Source: Mycobacterium gallinarum (lineage in GTDB: Bacteria > Actinomycetota > Actinomycetes > Mycobacteriales > Mycobacteriaceae). From it: a stretch of 64,000 nucleotides of DNA. Location of the stretch: assembly GCF_010726765.1 (NCBI RefSeq), contig NZ_AP022601.1, positions 2,294,001-2,358,000 of the forward strand, in the 5' to 3' direction. Made by a program: the position numbers and the translations under genes. Shown here in pieces: positions 45,402-54,726 of this stretch; the stretch's first letter is position 1; every line of letters begins with the position of its first letter. The notes below the pieces were generated by a model. That model was not told the origin of the DNA. It saw only the letters and a program-made list of their open reading frames with translations, and made no database searches.

Positions 45402-46283
45402 ATGGCCGCACGGGTCTGTGTTGTGGGCAGTGTCAACGCCGATCTGACGTTCACCGTGAACGCGTTACCGCGGCCCGGCCAAACGGTGCTGGCGTCCGCA
45501 CTGCTGTCCTCACCAGGGGGCAAGGGCGGAAATCAGGCGGTGGCCGCGGCGCGCGCGGCCGCATCGGTGCAGCTTGTCGCCGCTCTCGGTAGCGACGCGA
45601 CCGCCGAGCAGTTGCGCGCGCACCTGTCCGCGAACGACGTAGGGCTCGACGGGCTGGTGTCGGTGGCCGGGCCCAGCGGCACGGCGGCCATCGTGGTGGA
45701 CGCCGCGGCCGAGAACAACATCGTGGTCGCCCCCGGCGCCAACGCCAAGTTGTCTGTCGACTCCGCCGACGTCCAGGCAGTCATCGCCGACAGCGATGTC
45801 GTTCTGCTGCAGCTGGAGATCCCGATCGCCACCGCGATCGCTGCCGCACGCGTCGCCCGGGCCGCCGGCGCGACAGTCATCGTCAACGCCTCCCCGTCCG
45901 GCGCGCGGCCGCACGATCTGCTCGCACTGTCCGAACTGGCCGACGTCGTCGTCGTCAACGAAGCGGAAGCTCGTGAATGGCACTGGCCCGTCGCCCATCT
46001 TGTGATCACCCGCGGCAGGCGAGGCGCGAGTTACCTCGGCGAGGACGAACGCTTCGATGTCCCCGCGCCGCGGGTCACGCCCGTCGACACCACGGGTGCG
46101 GGCGACGTATTCGCCGGCGTGCTGGCCGCCGGCTGGCCGACCGGCCACGAGGTCGCCCTGCGCCGGGCATGCGCGGCCGGGGCACTGTCGACGCTGGTGC
46201 CGGGCGCGGGCGACTGCGCGCCGTACGCCGAGGCCATCGATGATGCGGTTTCCAACAGAAAAGCGAGCGAGGGACATTTATGA
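45402..46283 (+). CDS. rbsK: Ribokinase (PfkB family)
   Basis: 293 aa. Sugar-binding [14 protein letters not shown] and VNADLTF at the N-terminus and catalytic [14 protein letters not shown] with Asp base near residue 229. It phosphorylates ribose with ATP. Position fits Rv2436 rbsK beside proA. ATG 45402 chosen over GTG 45393. The crotonase gene that follows overlaps its stop by 4 bases, so the two are co-translated, a pairing I cannot explain metabolically. Confidence 0.88.
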   Translation: MAARVCVVGSVNADLTFTVNALPRPGQTVLASALLSSPGGKGGNQAVAAARAAASVQLVAALGSDATAEQLRAHLSANDVGLDGLVSVAGPSGTAAIVVDAAAENNIVVAPGANAKLSVDSADVQAVIADSDVVLLQLEIPIATAIAAARVARAAGATVIVNASPSGARPHDLLALSELADVVVVNEAEAREWHWPVAHLVITRGRRGASYLGEDERFDVPAPRVTPVDTTGAGDVFAGVLAAGWPTGHEVALRRACAAGALSTLVPGAGDCAPYAEAIDDAVSNRKASEGHL

Positions 46284-47104
46284 CGAAGACCGGGCCACCG
46301 CGGCCACCCGAGGGCGACTGGCTGGGCACCCCGTACCTGCGCTTCACCCGTGAGGGTGCGTTCGGGGTGTGCACGCTGGACCGGCCCGAGGCACGCAACG
46401 CGATGACACCCGCGATGTACTTCGGTATTCGGTACGCGGTCAGGCACGTCGACGCCGACCCGGATCTGGCCGGCTTGCTGATCACCGGCACCGGTGACGT
46501 GTTCGCCCCCGGCGGCGACATGGGCGGCGGCGACGGCAGCGACGATTGGCTGACGTTCGGTTCGGCGCTTGGCATGGACGTCACGCCGTTCGAGACGCTG
46601 CGCCAGTCGGTGAAGCCCGTGGTCTCGGCGGTGAACGGGTTGTGTCAGGGCGGCGGGTTGCAGATCGCGCTGTGCAGTGACATGACGGTGGTGAGCGATC
46701 GGGCGACGTTCCGAGTACCCGAGCTGCTGCGCGGCATCGCCGACACGTACTACAGCCAGATGCTGGCGCGCCTCATCGGCCCGGTCCGCACCCGCGATCT
46801 GATGTTCACCGGCCGCACGCTGACCGCGCAGGAGGCCCACGAGTGGGGCATGGTCGCGCGGATCGTCCCGCACGACGAGCTCCTCGATTCCGCCCGCGAA
46901 GTGCTCGGTCAATGCTGCCGGACCGCACCCGCGGCCAGGGGCTTGGTCAAGTCCAGCCTGGACAACTACCTGGGACTGTTCGACCGCATCGGCATGCAGG
47001 CCGGCCTGTCCGGGCCCGAGGCCCTGGAGGGCTTCATGTCGTTCAAGGAGCGGCGTTCGCCCAACTGGGTGCACCCCGACCTGCGCCTCGACGGCCGCCT
47101 CTAG
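46280..47104 (+). CDS. Enoyl-CoA hydratase/isomerase family protein
   Basis: 274 aa crotonase fold: LDRPEARNAM, FAPGGDM, NGLCQGGGLQIALCSD and FRVPELLRGIADTYYSQML. Of the two acids of classical crotonase, the first site is Gln128 and the second, Glu148 in VPELLRG, is kept, so it may be an isomerase, hydrolase or other crotonase rather than a standard hydratase. Coupled to rbsK by a 4-base overlap. The C-terminal region is rich in FMSFKERRSPNW. Confidence 0.86.
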   Translation: MTKTGPPRPPEGDWLGTPYLRFTREGAFGVCTLDRPEARNAMTPAMYFGIRYAVRHVDADPDLAGLLITGTGDVFAPGGDMGGGDGSDDWLTFGSALGMDVTPFETLRQSVKPVVSAVNGLCQGGGLQIALCSDMTVVSDRATFRVPELLRGIADTYYSQMLARLIGPVRTRDLMFTGRTLTAQEAHEWGMVARIVPHDELLDSAREVLGQCCRTAPAARGLVKSSLDNYLGLFDRIGMQAGLSGPEALEGFMSFKERRSPNWVHPDLRLDGRL

Positions 47105-47127
47105 ACGCGATTTAATAGTTCAGGGTT

Positions 47128-47150
47128 TTCTGAATACAGAATCTGATGTA
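47128..47150. promoter_or_regulatory. Candidate metal-sensor operator
   Basis: TTCTG-AATA-CAGAA (47128-47141) and, overlapping it, CAGA-A-TCTG (47137-47145) with TACA...TGTA flanks (47135-47150) make nested inverted repeats 12 bases before the CmtR-like start. An AT-rich TTTAAT (47111-47116) precedes. This fits autoregulation by an ArsR-family repressor; inference. Confidence 0.4.
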
Positions 47151-47161
47151 CCGTCAGTCCC

Positions 47162-47491
47162 ATGCAGGCGGTGACTCACAGCGACGCGCTCTCACGCTTC
47201 GGATACGCACTGTCCGATCCGACCCGCGCCGAAATCCTGTTGATGCTGCGCGACGCGCCCGGTTACCCGTCCGACCTGGCCGACAAGATCGGGGTGTCGC
47301 GTCAGATCCTGTCCAACCACCTCGCCTGCCTGCGCGGCTGCGGTCTGGTGGTCGCCCAACCCGAGGGCAGGCGTAGCCGCTACGAATTGGCCGACAAGCG
47401 GATCGCGCACGCCCTCGACGATCTGGTCGGCCTGGTCCTCGCCGTCGATCCGGCGTGCTGCCCGGCCGCCGAAACCGACGACTGCTGCTGA
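47162..47491 (+). CDS. CmtR-like ArsR/SmtB family metal sensor
   Basis: 109 aa winged helix regulator strongly resembling CmtR of M. tuberculosis, which senses cadmium and lead. Recognition helix segment VSRQILSNHLACLRGCGLV carries Cys56 and Cys60 (CmtR Cys57/Cys61), and the C-terminus has Cys99, Cys100, Cys108 and Cys109, where CmtR has one ligand at about 102. Ligand identity should be a thiophilic metal. The transporter gene begins at the last base of its stop (TGATG), so sensor and exporter form an operon behind the operator at 47128. Confidence 0.92.
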   Translation: MQAVTHSDALSRFGYALSDPTRAEILLMLRDAPGYPSDLADKIGVSRQILSNHLACLRGCGLVVAQPEGRRSRYELADKRIAHALDDLVGLVLAVDPACCPAAETDDCC

Positions 47492-48102
47492 TGACCGCCC
47501 TGACCGAGGCGCGGCGGGCAGTGCTTACCCGTCGGATCCGACTTCTGGTGGCCGCCACCATCGCCTACAACGTGGTCGAGGCGGTGGTGGCGCTGGCCGA
47601 AGGCACCAGAGTGTCGTCCTCGGCGCTCATCGGATTCGGCCTCGACTCCGTTGTCGAGATCTCGTCGGCGGCTGCGGTCGCGTGGCAGTTCTCGGCCGCC
47701 GACCCGGAAGCGCGGGAGAAGACGGCGCTGCGCTTCATCGCGTTCTCGTTCTTCGCGCTCGCGGCCTACGTCACCGTCGACGCGGTGCGCGCATTGGCCG
47801 GCATCGGTGAGGCGCGCCCGTCGACCGTCGGCATCGTGCTTGCCGCGCTCAGCCTGGCAATCATGCCGGTACTGTCATTGACCCAACGGCGCGCCGGCCG
47901 TGAGCTCGGATCGCTCTCAGCCGTAGCGGATTCCAAGCAGACACTGCTCTGCACCTACCTGTCGGCGATTCTGCTGGCCGGTCTGCTGCTCAACAGCGTG
48001 CTCGGCTGGTCGTGGGCCGACCCCGTCGCAGCGCTCGGTATCGCCGCGATCGCCGTGCGCGAAGGCGTCAACGCCTGGCGCGGAGACCCATGCTGTCCAT
48101 GA
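47491..48102 (+). CDS. Cation diffusion facilitator-like transporter
   Basis: 203 aa, about five or six membrane helices: IRLLVAATIAYNVVEAVVAL with GFGLDSVVEISSAAAVA (conserved Asp/Ser metal-site region), RFIAFSFFALAAYVTV, GIVLAALSLAIMPVLS, and LLCTYLSAILLAGLLLN. Compact CDF-type with no cytoplasmic C-terminal domain; ends GDPCCP. Predicted to export the metal sensed by the preceding regulator. ATG 47491 shares one base with the regulator stop. Confidence 0.88.
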   Translation: MTALTEARRAVLTRRIRLLVAATIAYNVVEAVVALAEGTRVSSSALIGFGLDSVVEISSAAAVAWQFSAADPEAREKTALRFIAFSFFALAAYVTVDAVRALAGIGEARPSTVGIVLAALSLAIMPVLSLTQRRAGRELGSLSAVADSKQTLLCTYLSAILLAGLLLNSVLGWSWADPVAALGIAAIAVREGVNAWRGDPCCP

Positions 48103-48127
48103 ACGTCCTGAAAGGACCCGAATTAAA

Positions 48128-48736
48128 ATGGTCATGCCCACCATCGCGCTGGTGCTCTTCGCGGTGTTCGCGCTACTCGGATTCGGTTGGCGCAGTTGGG
48201 AACAGCGGCGGCGCACCGGATCCACCGGATTCCGCGGCATCAGCGGCCGCCCCGGATCGGTCGAGTGGTTCGCCGGAGTGGGATTCATCATCTCCATGGG
48301 TATCGCGGTCTTCGCGCCCATCCTGCAGATGCTCCGCGTGGTCGCGCCGGTGAATTTCCTGCACGCGCCGTGGATCCAAATCACGGGCGCCGTCATCGCC
48401 GTGATCGGTATCGCCACCACCGTGTACGCGCAGCTGGACATGGGTGACTCGTGGCGGATCGGCGTCGACAAGAGCGAGACGACGACACTGGTGCGCACCG
48501 GCGTCTTCGGGTGGGTGCGCAACCCGATCTTCACCGCGATGATGACGTTTGGCCTCGGACTCGCCCTGATCACACCGAATCCGGTCGCCGTCATCGGATT
48601 CGCTCTGCTGATCGTCACGATCGAGCTTCAGGTGCGCGTGGTCGAGGAGCCCTACCTGCTGACCGCGCACGGCGAGGCCTATCGCGATTACCTCGCTGCT
48701 GTCGGCCGGTTCATCCCCGGAGTGGGACGCACTTAG
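48128..48736 (+). CDS. Isoprenylcysteine carboxyl methyltransferase-family membrane protein
   Basis: 202 aa. N-terminal hydrophobic helices (IALVLFAVFALLGFGW, FAGVGFIISMGIAVFAP, ITGAVIAVIGIATTVYA), then the C-terminal SAM-binding block LVRTGVFGWVRNPIFTAM and VVEEPYLLTAHGEAYRDYL typical of ICMT/PEMT methyltransferases. In bacteria these methylate unknown lipids or sulfur compounds. It follows the metal transporter by 25 bases; Rv2437 lies at the comparable place in M. tuberculosis and may be related. Its stop overlaps that of convergent nadE by 3 bases. Confidence 0.88.
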   Translation: MVMPTIALVLFAVFALLGFGWRSWEQRRRTGSTGFRGISGRPGSVEWFAGVGFIISMGIAVFAPILQMLRVVAPVNFLHAPWIQITGAVIAVIGIATTVYAQLDMGDSWRIGVDKSETTTLVRTGVFGWVRNPIFTAMMTFGLGLALITPNPVAVIGFALLIVTIELQVRVVEEPYLLTAHGEAYRDYLAAVGRFIPGVGRT

Positions 48737-50775
48737 TCCTCGGGGATCTCGCGTTCGATCTCGTCGAGCCAGATGCGCGCCGACATGTCCGACGGCGCCC
48801 GCCAGTCACCCCGCGGTGACAGCGATCCACCGTGCGACACCTTCGGCCCGTTGGGCAGCGCCGACCGTTTGAATTGAGAGAAGGAGTAGTACCGCTGCGC
48901 AAACACCTGCAGCCAGTGACGAATCTCCTTCAGCGAGTAAGCGGGCCGCTTGTCCATCGGGAAGCCGGACGGCCAGTCGCCGCGCTCAGGATCACTCCAC
49001 GCGTGCCACGCCATGAATGCGATCTTCGATGGCCTGAACCCGTAACGCAGCACGCTGAACAGCGAAAAGTCCTGCAGCACATACGGTCCGACTTTGGCCT
49101 CGCTGCTCTGAATCTCCTCGTCCTCACCGCTGGGCACCAGTTCCGGTGTGATCTCGGTGTCGAGAACCGACTGCAGCACCTCGTTCACGGTGTCGTCGAA
49201 TTGGTTCGACGAGATGACCCACCGGATCAAATGCTGAATCAGTGTCTTGGGCACTCCGCCGTTGACGTTGTAATGCGACATCTGGTCGCCGACGCCGTAG
49301 GTAGACCAGCCGAGTGCGAGCTCGGAGAGATCGCCTGTGCCCAGCACGATTCCGCCGCGTTGGTTGGCCAACCGAAACAGGTAGTCGGTGCGAAGACCGG
49401 CCTGCACGTTCTCGAAGGTGACGTCGTAGACCTTCTCACCACGCGCAAACGGATGATCCATCTCCTTGAGCATCAACTCCGCCGTTGACTTGATGTCGAT
49501 CTCGGCAAACGTGACTCCGAGTGCATCCGCGAGCCGGCTGGCATTGTTCTTGGTGTGCTCACCGGTCGCGAAGCCGGGCAGCGTGAACGCGAGAATGTCA
49601 CTACGTGGGCGGTTTTCGCGATCCATGGCGCGGGCGGCGACGATCAGCGCGTGCGTCGAGTCCAGTCCGCCGGAGAGTCCGAGCACCACCTTGGGGTAGT
49701 TCAGTGCGCGCAGCCGCTGCTCCAGTCCGGCGACCTGAATGTTGTATGCCTCGTAGCAGTCGTGTTCCAGCCGTGTGGGATCCGCGGGCACGAACGGGAA
49801 GCGCTCCACCTCGCGGAGCAAACCGATGTCCTCGGCAGGCGGATCGAGCGTGAACTCCACCCTCCGGAACGACTCGGGGGTGATGCCCTGATGGATGCGG
49901 TTGTCGTCGAACGTGCCCATCCGCAGCCGCTCGGAGCGAATCAGTTCCAGGTCGACGTCGGCCGTGGATCGGCGCTCTCCCTTGGGAAAGCGCTCGGACT
50001 GCGCGAGGCAGACACCGTTCTCCCACACCATGGTCTGGCCGTCCCAGGCCAGGTCCGTGGTCGATTCGCCTTCACCGGCCGCGGCGTAGACGTACGCGGC
50101 GAGGCAGCGCGCCGACGCGGAGCGGGCCAGCAGGCAGCGGTCATCGGCACGGCCGATCGTGATGGGGCTGCCGGACAGGTTGGCCAGCACCGTCGCACCC
50201 GCAAGCGCGGCCTTCGCGCTCGGCGGCACAGGCACGAACATGTCCTCGCAGATCTCGACGTGCAGGACGAAGCCAGGTATGTCGGTTGCCGTGAACAACA
50301 GGTCGGGTCCGAATGGCACATCCGCGTCGCCCATCCGGATCGCGCCGCGCACCAGATCGCCGGCGGCTATCTGACGCTTCTCATAGAACTCGCGATAGGT
50401 CGGCAGGTAGGACTTGGGCGCGACGCCGAGCACGCGGCCGCGATGGATCACGACCGCGGTGTTGTAGATCCGGTGCGCGTAGCGCAGCGGTGCGCCCACC
50501 ACGAGGACGGGCAGCAGATCGCCCGACGCCGCCGTGATGTCCAGCAACGCATCCTCGACCGCGTCCAGCAGGGTGTCCTGCAGCAGGATGTCCTCGATCG
50601 AGTATCCCGACAACGTCAGCTCCGGGAACACCGCCAGGCCGACCCCGTCGTCGTGACAGCCCCGCGCGATCCGCAGCACCGACTCCGCGTTGGCGGCGGG
50701 GTCGGCGAGGGTCGTCTGGTGGGTACAGGCGGCAACACGGAAGAAGCCCTGCCCGTACGCCGAGTAGAAATCCAT
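48733..50775 (-). CDS. nadE: Glutamine-dependent NAD synthetase
   Basis: 680 aa bifunctional enzyme. N-terminal nitrilase-type glutaminase with Glu in [13 protein letters not shown], Lys in [12 protein letters not shown] and Cys in [11 protein letters not shown]-terminal synthetase with P-loop [13 protein letters not shown] and the [19 protein letters not shown] region. It completes NAD synthesis, and NadD is at 40979. Length matches M. tuberculosis NadE (Rv2438c, 679 aa). Start ATG 50775, divergent from the cysteine hydrolase. Confidence 0.96.
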   Translation of the reverse strand: MDFYSAYGQGFFRVAACTHQTTLADPAANAESVLRIARGCHDDGVGLAVFPELTLSGYSIEDILLQDTLLDAVEDALLDITAASGDLLPVLVVGAPLRYAHRIYNTAVVIHRGRVLGVAPKSYLPTYREFYEKRQIAAGDLVRGAIRMGDADVPFGPDLLFTATDIPGFVLHVEICEDMFVPVPPSAKAALAGATVLANLSGSPITIGRADDRCLLARSASARCLAAYVYAAAGEGESTTDLAWDGQTMVWENGVCLAQSERFPKGERRSTADVDLELIRSERLRMGTFDDNRIHQGITPESFRRVEFTLDPPAEDIGLLREVERFPFVPADPTRLEHDCYEAYNIQVAGLEQRLRALNYPKVVLGLSGGLDSTHALIVAARAMDRENRPRSDILAFTLPGFATGEHTKNNASRLADALGVTFAEIDIKSTAELMLKEMDHPFARGEKVYDVTFENVQAGLRTDYLFRLANQRGGIVLGTGDLSELALGWSTYGVGDQMSHYNVNGGVPKTLIQHLIRWVISSNQFDDTVNEVLQSVLDTEITPELVPSGEDEEIQSSEAKVGPYVLQDFSLFSVLRYGFRPSKIAFMAWHAWSDPERGDWPSGFPMDKRPAYSLKEIRHWLQVFAQRYYSFSQFKRSALPNGPKVSHGGSLSPRGDWRAPSDMSARIWLDEIEREIPED

Positions 50776-50818
50776 GGTTCATTGTTGCCCGAAAACAGAT
50801 CGGGGTATGCAACTCCCC

Positions 50819-51358
50819 ATGAGTGACACTGCTCTGCTGGTCATCGACATGATGAACACCTATCAACACGAGGATGCCGACGCGCTGGTGCCCAACGTCG
50901 AGAACATCGTGGATCCGCTGGCGGGCCTCATTTCGCGCGCCCGTGACCGCGAGGACGTCGACCTGGTCTACGTCAACGACAACTACGGCGACTTCACGGC
51001 GGACTTCGACGACGTCGTGAAGGCCGCCCTGGACGGCGAACGTTCAGATCTGGTGACACCCGTCGCCCCCGACAAGGACAGCCTGCGAGTCACCAAGGTG
51101 CGCCACAGCGCGTTCTACGCCAGCTCGCTCGCGTATCTACTCCGCCGACTGGAGACCCAGCGTTTGATCATCACCGGGCAGGTGACCGAACAGTGCATTC
51201 TCTACAGCGCGCTCGACGCCTACGTGCGTCATTTCTCGTTCATCGTCCCCCCGGACTGCGTGGCCCATATCGATCCCGAACTCGGGGATGCCGCACTGAC
51301 CATGATGAACAAGAACATGCACGCAGAGCTGGTACCGGCTGAGAAGTGCCTGCGCTGA
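50819..51358 (+). CDS. Isochorismatase-like cysteine hydrolase
   Basis: About 179 aa from ATG 50819 (ATG 50807 is possible). The triad of this family is visible: Asp in LLVIDMMNTY, Lys in RVTKVRHSAF, and Cys in VTEQCILYSALDA. Family members hydrolyse nicotinamide, ureido or carbamoyl bonds. Being divergent from nadE, a role in nicotinamide recycling is tempting but the metal-binding residues of nicotinamidase are not all seen. Confidence 0.87.
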   Translation: MSDTALLVIDMMNTYQHEDADALVPNVENIVDPLAGLISRARDREDVDLVYVNDNYGDFTADFDDVVKAALDGERSDLVTPVAPDKDSLRVTKVRHSAFYASSLAYLLRRLETQRLIITGQVTEQCILYSALDAYVRHFSFIVPPDCVAHIDPELGDAALTMMNKNMHAELVPAEKCLR

Positions 51359-51481
51359 CCAATCCGCACCCTTGTGTTGGCCTGCAGTTCGCCCACCCGC
51401 ACCACTGCGGCTTCGGCGATTTTTCCTGCGTCGCGCATCGTGAATCGTCGACCTTTCGCCCGCGTGCCACCTGGAGGAATC

Positions 51482-52051
51482 GTGAATAAGCTTGCCGTGC
51501 AACGTCAGTCACGCCCCGTGCTCCTCGAGCTGTCCGAACTCTTCAGGCCTTTCCCTGGTTTTTCAACGTTTTCCAGCCTGCCGTCGATCGCTGGCCTGCG
51601 CCCCTTTTTCGACAACAACCTGCTGCGCATCGAGGACGAGACCGCTGACGGCCGCTACCAGGTTCGCGTCGAACTTCCCGGAGTCGACCCGATCGAGGAC
51701 ATCGAGGTCACCGTCCGCGACGGCGCGCTGACCATCAAGGCCGAGCGCACACAGTCGGCCGACACCGACGGTCGTTCGGAGTTTTCGTACGGATCGTTCG
51801 CGCGCACTATCGCGCTGCCCGTCGGCGCCGACGAGGACGACATCCACGCCACCTACGACCGCGGCATCCTCACCGTCTCCGTCACCCTCTCGGACGACGC
51901 GCCGATCGAGAAGCACGTCGAGGTCATCGAGACGATTCTGGTCGACGAGGACGATGACGATTTTGACGACGACGACGATGACGACGAGCACGACGAGCAT
52001 GCGCAGGCTGAGCTCCCGGCCGGCGAGAACCAGGAGCAGCCCGCCGGCTGA
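51482..52051 (+). CDS. Hsp20/alpha-crystallin chaperone with acidic tail
   Basis: 189 aa. Alpha-crystallin domain: YQVRVELPGVDPIEDIEV, GALTIKAERTQ, SFARTIALPVGADEDDIHATY and RGILTVSV. The C-terminus is a very acidic tail with Asp runs (VDEDDDDFDDDDDDDEHDEH) and then AELPAGENQ. GTG 51482 is preceded by ggaggaatc. It holds denatured proteins in stress. Related to the mycobacterial Hsp18/HspX group but longer because of the tail. Confidence 0.92.
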   Translation: MNKLAVQRQSRPVLLELSELFRPFPGFSTFSSLPSIAGLRPFFDNNLLRIEDETADGRYQVRVELPGVDPIEDIEVTVRDGALTIKAERTQSADTDGRSEFSYGSFARTIALPVGADEDDIHATYDRGILTVSVTLSDDAPIEKHVEVIETILVDEDDDDFDDDDDDDEHDEHAQAELPAGENQEQPAG

Positions 52052-52066
52052 ACTACCCTGGAAGGG

Positions 52067-52903
52067 GTGGACGCCCCCGAGCTCGTACGCCTGCTGAGAG
52101 GTCGTCGCGTCACAGTGCTCTCCGGAGCGGGAATGTCCACGGATTCCGGGATTCCCGACTACCGCGGGCCCGATTCGCCGCCGAGCAACCCGATGACCAT
52201 TCGGCAGTTCACGTCCGACCGCGAGTTTCGGCAGCGCTACTGGGCGCGCAATCACATCGGCTGGCGCCACATGCACGAAACGATGCCCAATGCCGGGCAC
52301 CGGTCGCTGGCCGCACTCGAACGTGCGGGCGTCGTGTCCGGGCTGATCACCCAGAATGTCGACCTCCTGCACACCAAGGCCGGCAGCAGCAACGTCGTCA
52401 ACCTGCACGGCACGTACGCCGGCGTGATCTGCCTGGACTGCGGTTTCACGATGCCGCGCGCCGCGCTCGCCGAACTTCTGGAAGCGGCCAACCCGGGCTT
52501 CCTCGAGCGCGCGGAGGCGGTGGGCGGCATCGCGGTGGCCCCCGACGCAGACGCGGTCGTCAGCGACACCGCTACGTTCACGATCGTCGACTGTCTTCGC
52601 TGCGAAGGCATGCTCAAGCCCGACATCGTCTACTTCGGTGAGAGCGTGCCCAAAGAGCGAGTGGAACAAGCGTATTCACTCGTTGATGATGCGGATGCCC
52701 TGTTGATCGCGGGGTCGTCGCTGACGGTCTACTCGGGTTTCCGGTTCGTCCGCCATGCGGCATCGCGGGGCATCCCGGTTGCGATCATCAACCGGGGACG
52801 TACCCGCGGCGACGACCATGCGACAGTCAAGATCGACGCCGGCTGCTCGGAGATGCTCGCGCTGCTGGCCGATGAACTGCCCGCCGTCGCCAACTCCGCT
52901 TAG
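52067..52903 (+). CDS. Sir2 family NAD-dependent protein deacylase
   Basis: 278 aa. GAGMSTDSGIPDYRG, TQNVDLLH, the NLHGT catalytic His, and zinc cysteines CLDC and CLRC are all visible, plus GSSLTVYSGFRF. It removes acyl groups from lysines using NAD and would depend on the NadE product. GTG 52067 start, 15 bases after hsp20. The features (SSPPS insertion after PDYRG) resemble class II sirtuins. Confidence 0.93.
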   Translation: MDAPELVRLLRGRRVTVLSGAGMSTDSGIPDYRGPDSPPSNPMTIRQFTSDREFRQRYWARNHIGWRHMHETMPNAGHRSLAALERAGVVSGLITQNVDLLHTKAGSSNVVNLHGTYAGVICLDCGFTMPRAALAELLEAANPGFLERAEAVGGIAVAPDADAVVSDTATFTIVDCLRCEGMLKPDIVYFGESVPKERVEQAYSLVDDADALLIAGSSLTVYSGFRFVRHAASRGIPVAIINRGRTRGDDHATVKIDAGCSEMLALLADELPAVANSA

Positions 52904-52911
52904 ATGAACTT

Positions 52912-53574
52912 GTGTCCACAGACACCAAAGACGACGACGCCTCCTGGCTGCAGTCGCTGCTAGAGAGCCACCGCCCCGGTCCCGGACCCGTTTCCGGCCG
53001 ATGGGCTCTGGGCGTCGGCGACATGATCGCGAATCACTCGCTGACACCGAGCAAGCTGCGCGGACTGGTCCGCAAGCTCAACTACTTCGGTGGCGTCGCG
53101 ATCAGCGAAGACACCGTCGAGTTCGACGGCGACAAGGTCGAGTGGGCCGACGTCGAAGAGGTGCGCACCCGCAGCCTCATCGAGTACATGTTCACCGGCG
53201 GCCTGGACAGCCAGATCGACAGGCTGCCGGTGCCGTGGTTCCCGTTCCGCAGAAAAGTGATCGGCGCCATCTCACGCGCGGCGCTCACTCTGCTGCTGGC
53301 CGCCGCGAAACAGCAGCTCGAGGGCGGCGCGATGGAGATTCGCATACCCGCCGAGGTGCACTACCGCGGCATGTTGCGGTCGCGCGAGCTTGCGCCGGGC
53401 ATGCTCGCCGCGTTGATACTGGCCGACCCCGCGGTGCGTGCGTGCTTCGAGGCGACGGCACAGGCGAACGGTGTGACCGTGGTGGCCGCGGAGGACGACG
53501 TCATGCAGGACGCCGATGAGCGGGCCGACCAGATCAAGTCGGTGCTTTCCAAGCTCCACGCCCGCCTCCATTAG
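52912..53574 (+). CDS. Conserved hypothetical protein
   Basis: 220 aa, not recognised. Contains LTPSKLRGLVRKLNYFGGV, KVEWADVEEVRTRSLIEY and WFPFRRKVIGAISRAALTLLL, with a hydrophobic stretch that may sit at a membrane surface. I believe similar unannotated proteins occur next to the sirtuin in mycobacteria. GTG 52912 start, 8 bases after the sirtuin stop, so probably the same operon. Ends where the long hairpin begins. Confidence 0.8.
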   Translation: MSTDTKDDDASWLQSLLESHRPGPGPVSGRWALGVGDMIANHSLTPSKLRGLVRKLNYFGGVAISEDTVEFDGDKVEWADVEEVRTRSLIEYMFTGGLDSQIDRLPVPWFPFRRKVIGAISRAALTLLLAAAKQQLEGGAMEIRIPAEVHYRGMLRSRELAPGMLAALILADPAVRACFEATAQANGVTVVAAEDDVMQDADERADQIKSVLSKLHARLH

Positions 53575-53626
53575 CGATTTGTGCACGTTATTGAGCGCTC
53601 ACCGCTCCCCAACGTGCACAAATCGC
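53574..53626. terminator. Perfect 16-base inverted repeat between convergent genes
   Basis: Arms 53574-53589 and 53611-53626 are perfectly complementary over 16 bases. Inside, gagcg (53593-53597) and cgctc (53603-53607) form a second 5-base stem with a 5-base loop. It fills the gap between the convergent unknown gene and proB, so it can act as a bidirectional terminator, and the arms themselves look like a dispersed mycobacterial palindrome. Confidence 0.6.
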
Positions 53627-53628
53627 AG

Positions 53629-54726
53629 TTAAACGGCGACCAGGTCATCGGCGTGGACCGCGGGACGGCGCATCTCGGCGGGCAGATCCGACGTTGACCG
53701 GCCCAGCATCGTGGCCAACTCCGCGTGGTCATAGGCCACCACGCCGCGCGCCACCATCGTCGCATCGTGTGAACGCAACTCGACGACATCGCCGCCGAAG
53801 AAGCGGCCTGACACCGCGGTGATACCCGCCGGCAGCAGCGACCGTCGCTGCCTGACGACGGCTCGCACCGCGCCATCGTCGAGCGTGAGCGCCCCGGAAG
53901 CCTCGGCGGCGTAGCGGACCCAGAACCTGCGCGCCGACATGCGTTCGGGTCGCGGAGCGAACACCGTGCCGACCGATGCGTCGACCAGCGCGGTGGCGGC
54001 ATCGCTCGCGGCGGCCAACAACACCGGAACTCCGGCATCGGCGGCCAGGAGCGCCGACGACAGCTTCGACGCCATCCCGCCGGTACCCAGATGACTACTG
54101 CGTCCGGCGACAACCCCTTCGAGGTCGTCAGGGCCGGACACCTCGGAGATGAAGCGCGCGTTACCCTTTCGCGGGTCGGAGTCGTACAGGCCGTCGATAT
54201 CGGACAGCAGCACCAACGCGTCGGCCCCGACGAGGTGGGCGACCAGCGCGGAGAGCCGGTCGTTGTCACCGAACCGGATCTCGTTGGTGGCGACGGTGTC
54301 GTTCTCGTTGACGATCGCGACGGCATGCAGCGCGCGCAAACGGTCCAGCGTGCGCTGGGCGTTGGTGTGCTGCACCCGCATCGAGATGTCGTGCGCGGTC
54401 AACAGCACCTGCCCGACGGTGCGGTTGTAACGGGCGAACGCCGTGTTCCACGCGTTGACCAGCGCCACCTGCCCGACGCTGGCGGCCGCCTGTTTGGTGG
54501 CCAGGTCGGCGGGCCGTCGGGACAGCTTGAGCGGTTCGATGCCGGCGGCGATCGCACCCGACGACACGATCACCACGTCCGAACCGGCCTCCATGCGGGC
54601 CTCGATCGCGTCGGCCAGCGTCGCCAGCCGGGCCACGTCGAAGACCCCGGATGGCGTGGTCAGCGCGGTCGTGCCGATCTTGACGACGACGCTTCGTGCG
54701 GTCCGGATGCTTTCCCGGTGAGTCAC
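53629..54726 (-). CDS. proB: Glutamate 5-kinase
   Basis: 365 aa. Amino-acid kinase domain with [42 protein letters not shown] and [15 protein letters not shown], followed by a C-terminal PUA domain (AISGR-type region at [15 protein letters not shown]). It makes gamma-glutamyl phosphate for ProA. Position equals Rv2439c. Start overlaps the obg stop by 4 bases (GTGA), so it is co-translated with Obg. Confidence 0.96.
   Translation of the reverse strand: MTHRESIRTARSVVVKIGTTALTTPSGVFDVARLATLADAIEARMEAGSDVVIVSSGAIAAGIEPLKLSRRPADLATKQAAASVGQVALVNAWNTAFARYNRTVGQVLLTAHDISMRVQHTNAQRTLDRLRALHAVAIVNENDTVATNEIRFGDNDRLSALVAHLVGADALVLLSDIDGLYDSDPRKGNARFISEVSGPDDLEGVVAGRSSHLGTGGMASKLSSALLAADAGVPVLLAAASDAATALVDASVGTVFAPRPERMSARRFWVRYAAEASGALTLDDGAVRAVVRQRRSLLPAGITAVSGRFFGGDVVELRSHDATMVARGVVAYDHAELATMLGRSTSDLPAEMRRPAVHADDLVAV

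Noticed and set aside
49555..50826. Plus-strand frame of 423 codons over nadE
   Set aside because: Antisense to the nitrilase and synthetase domains of NadE.
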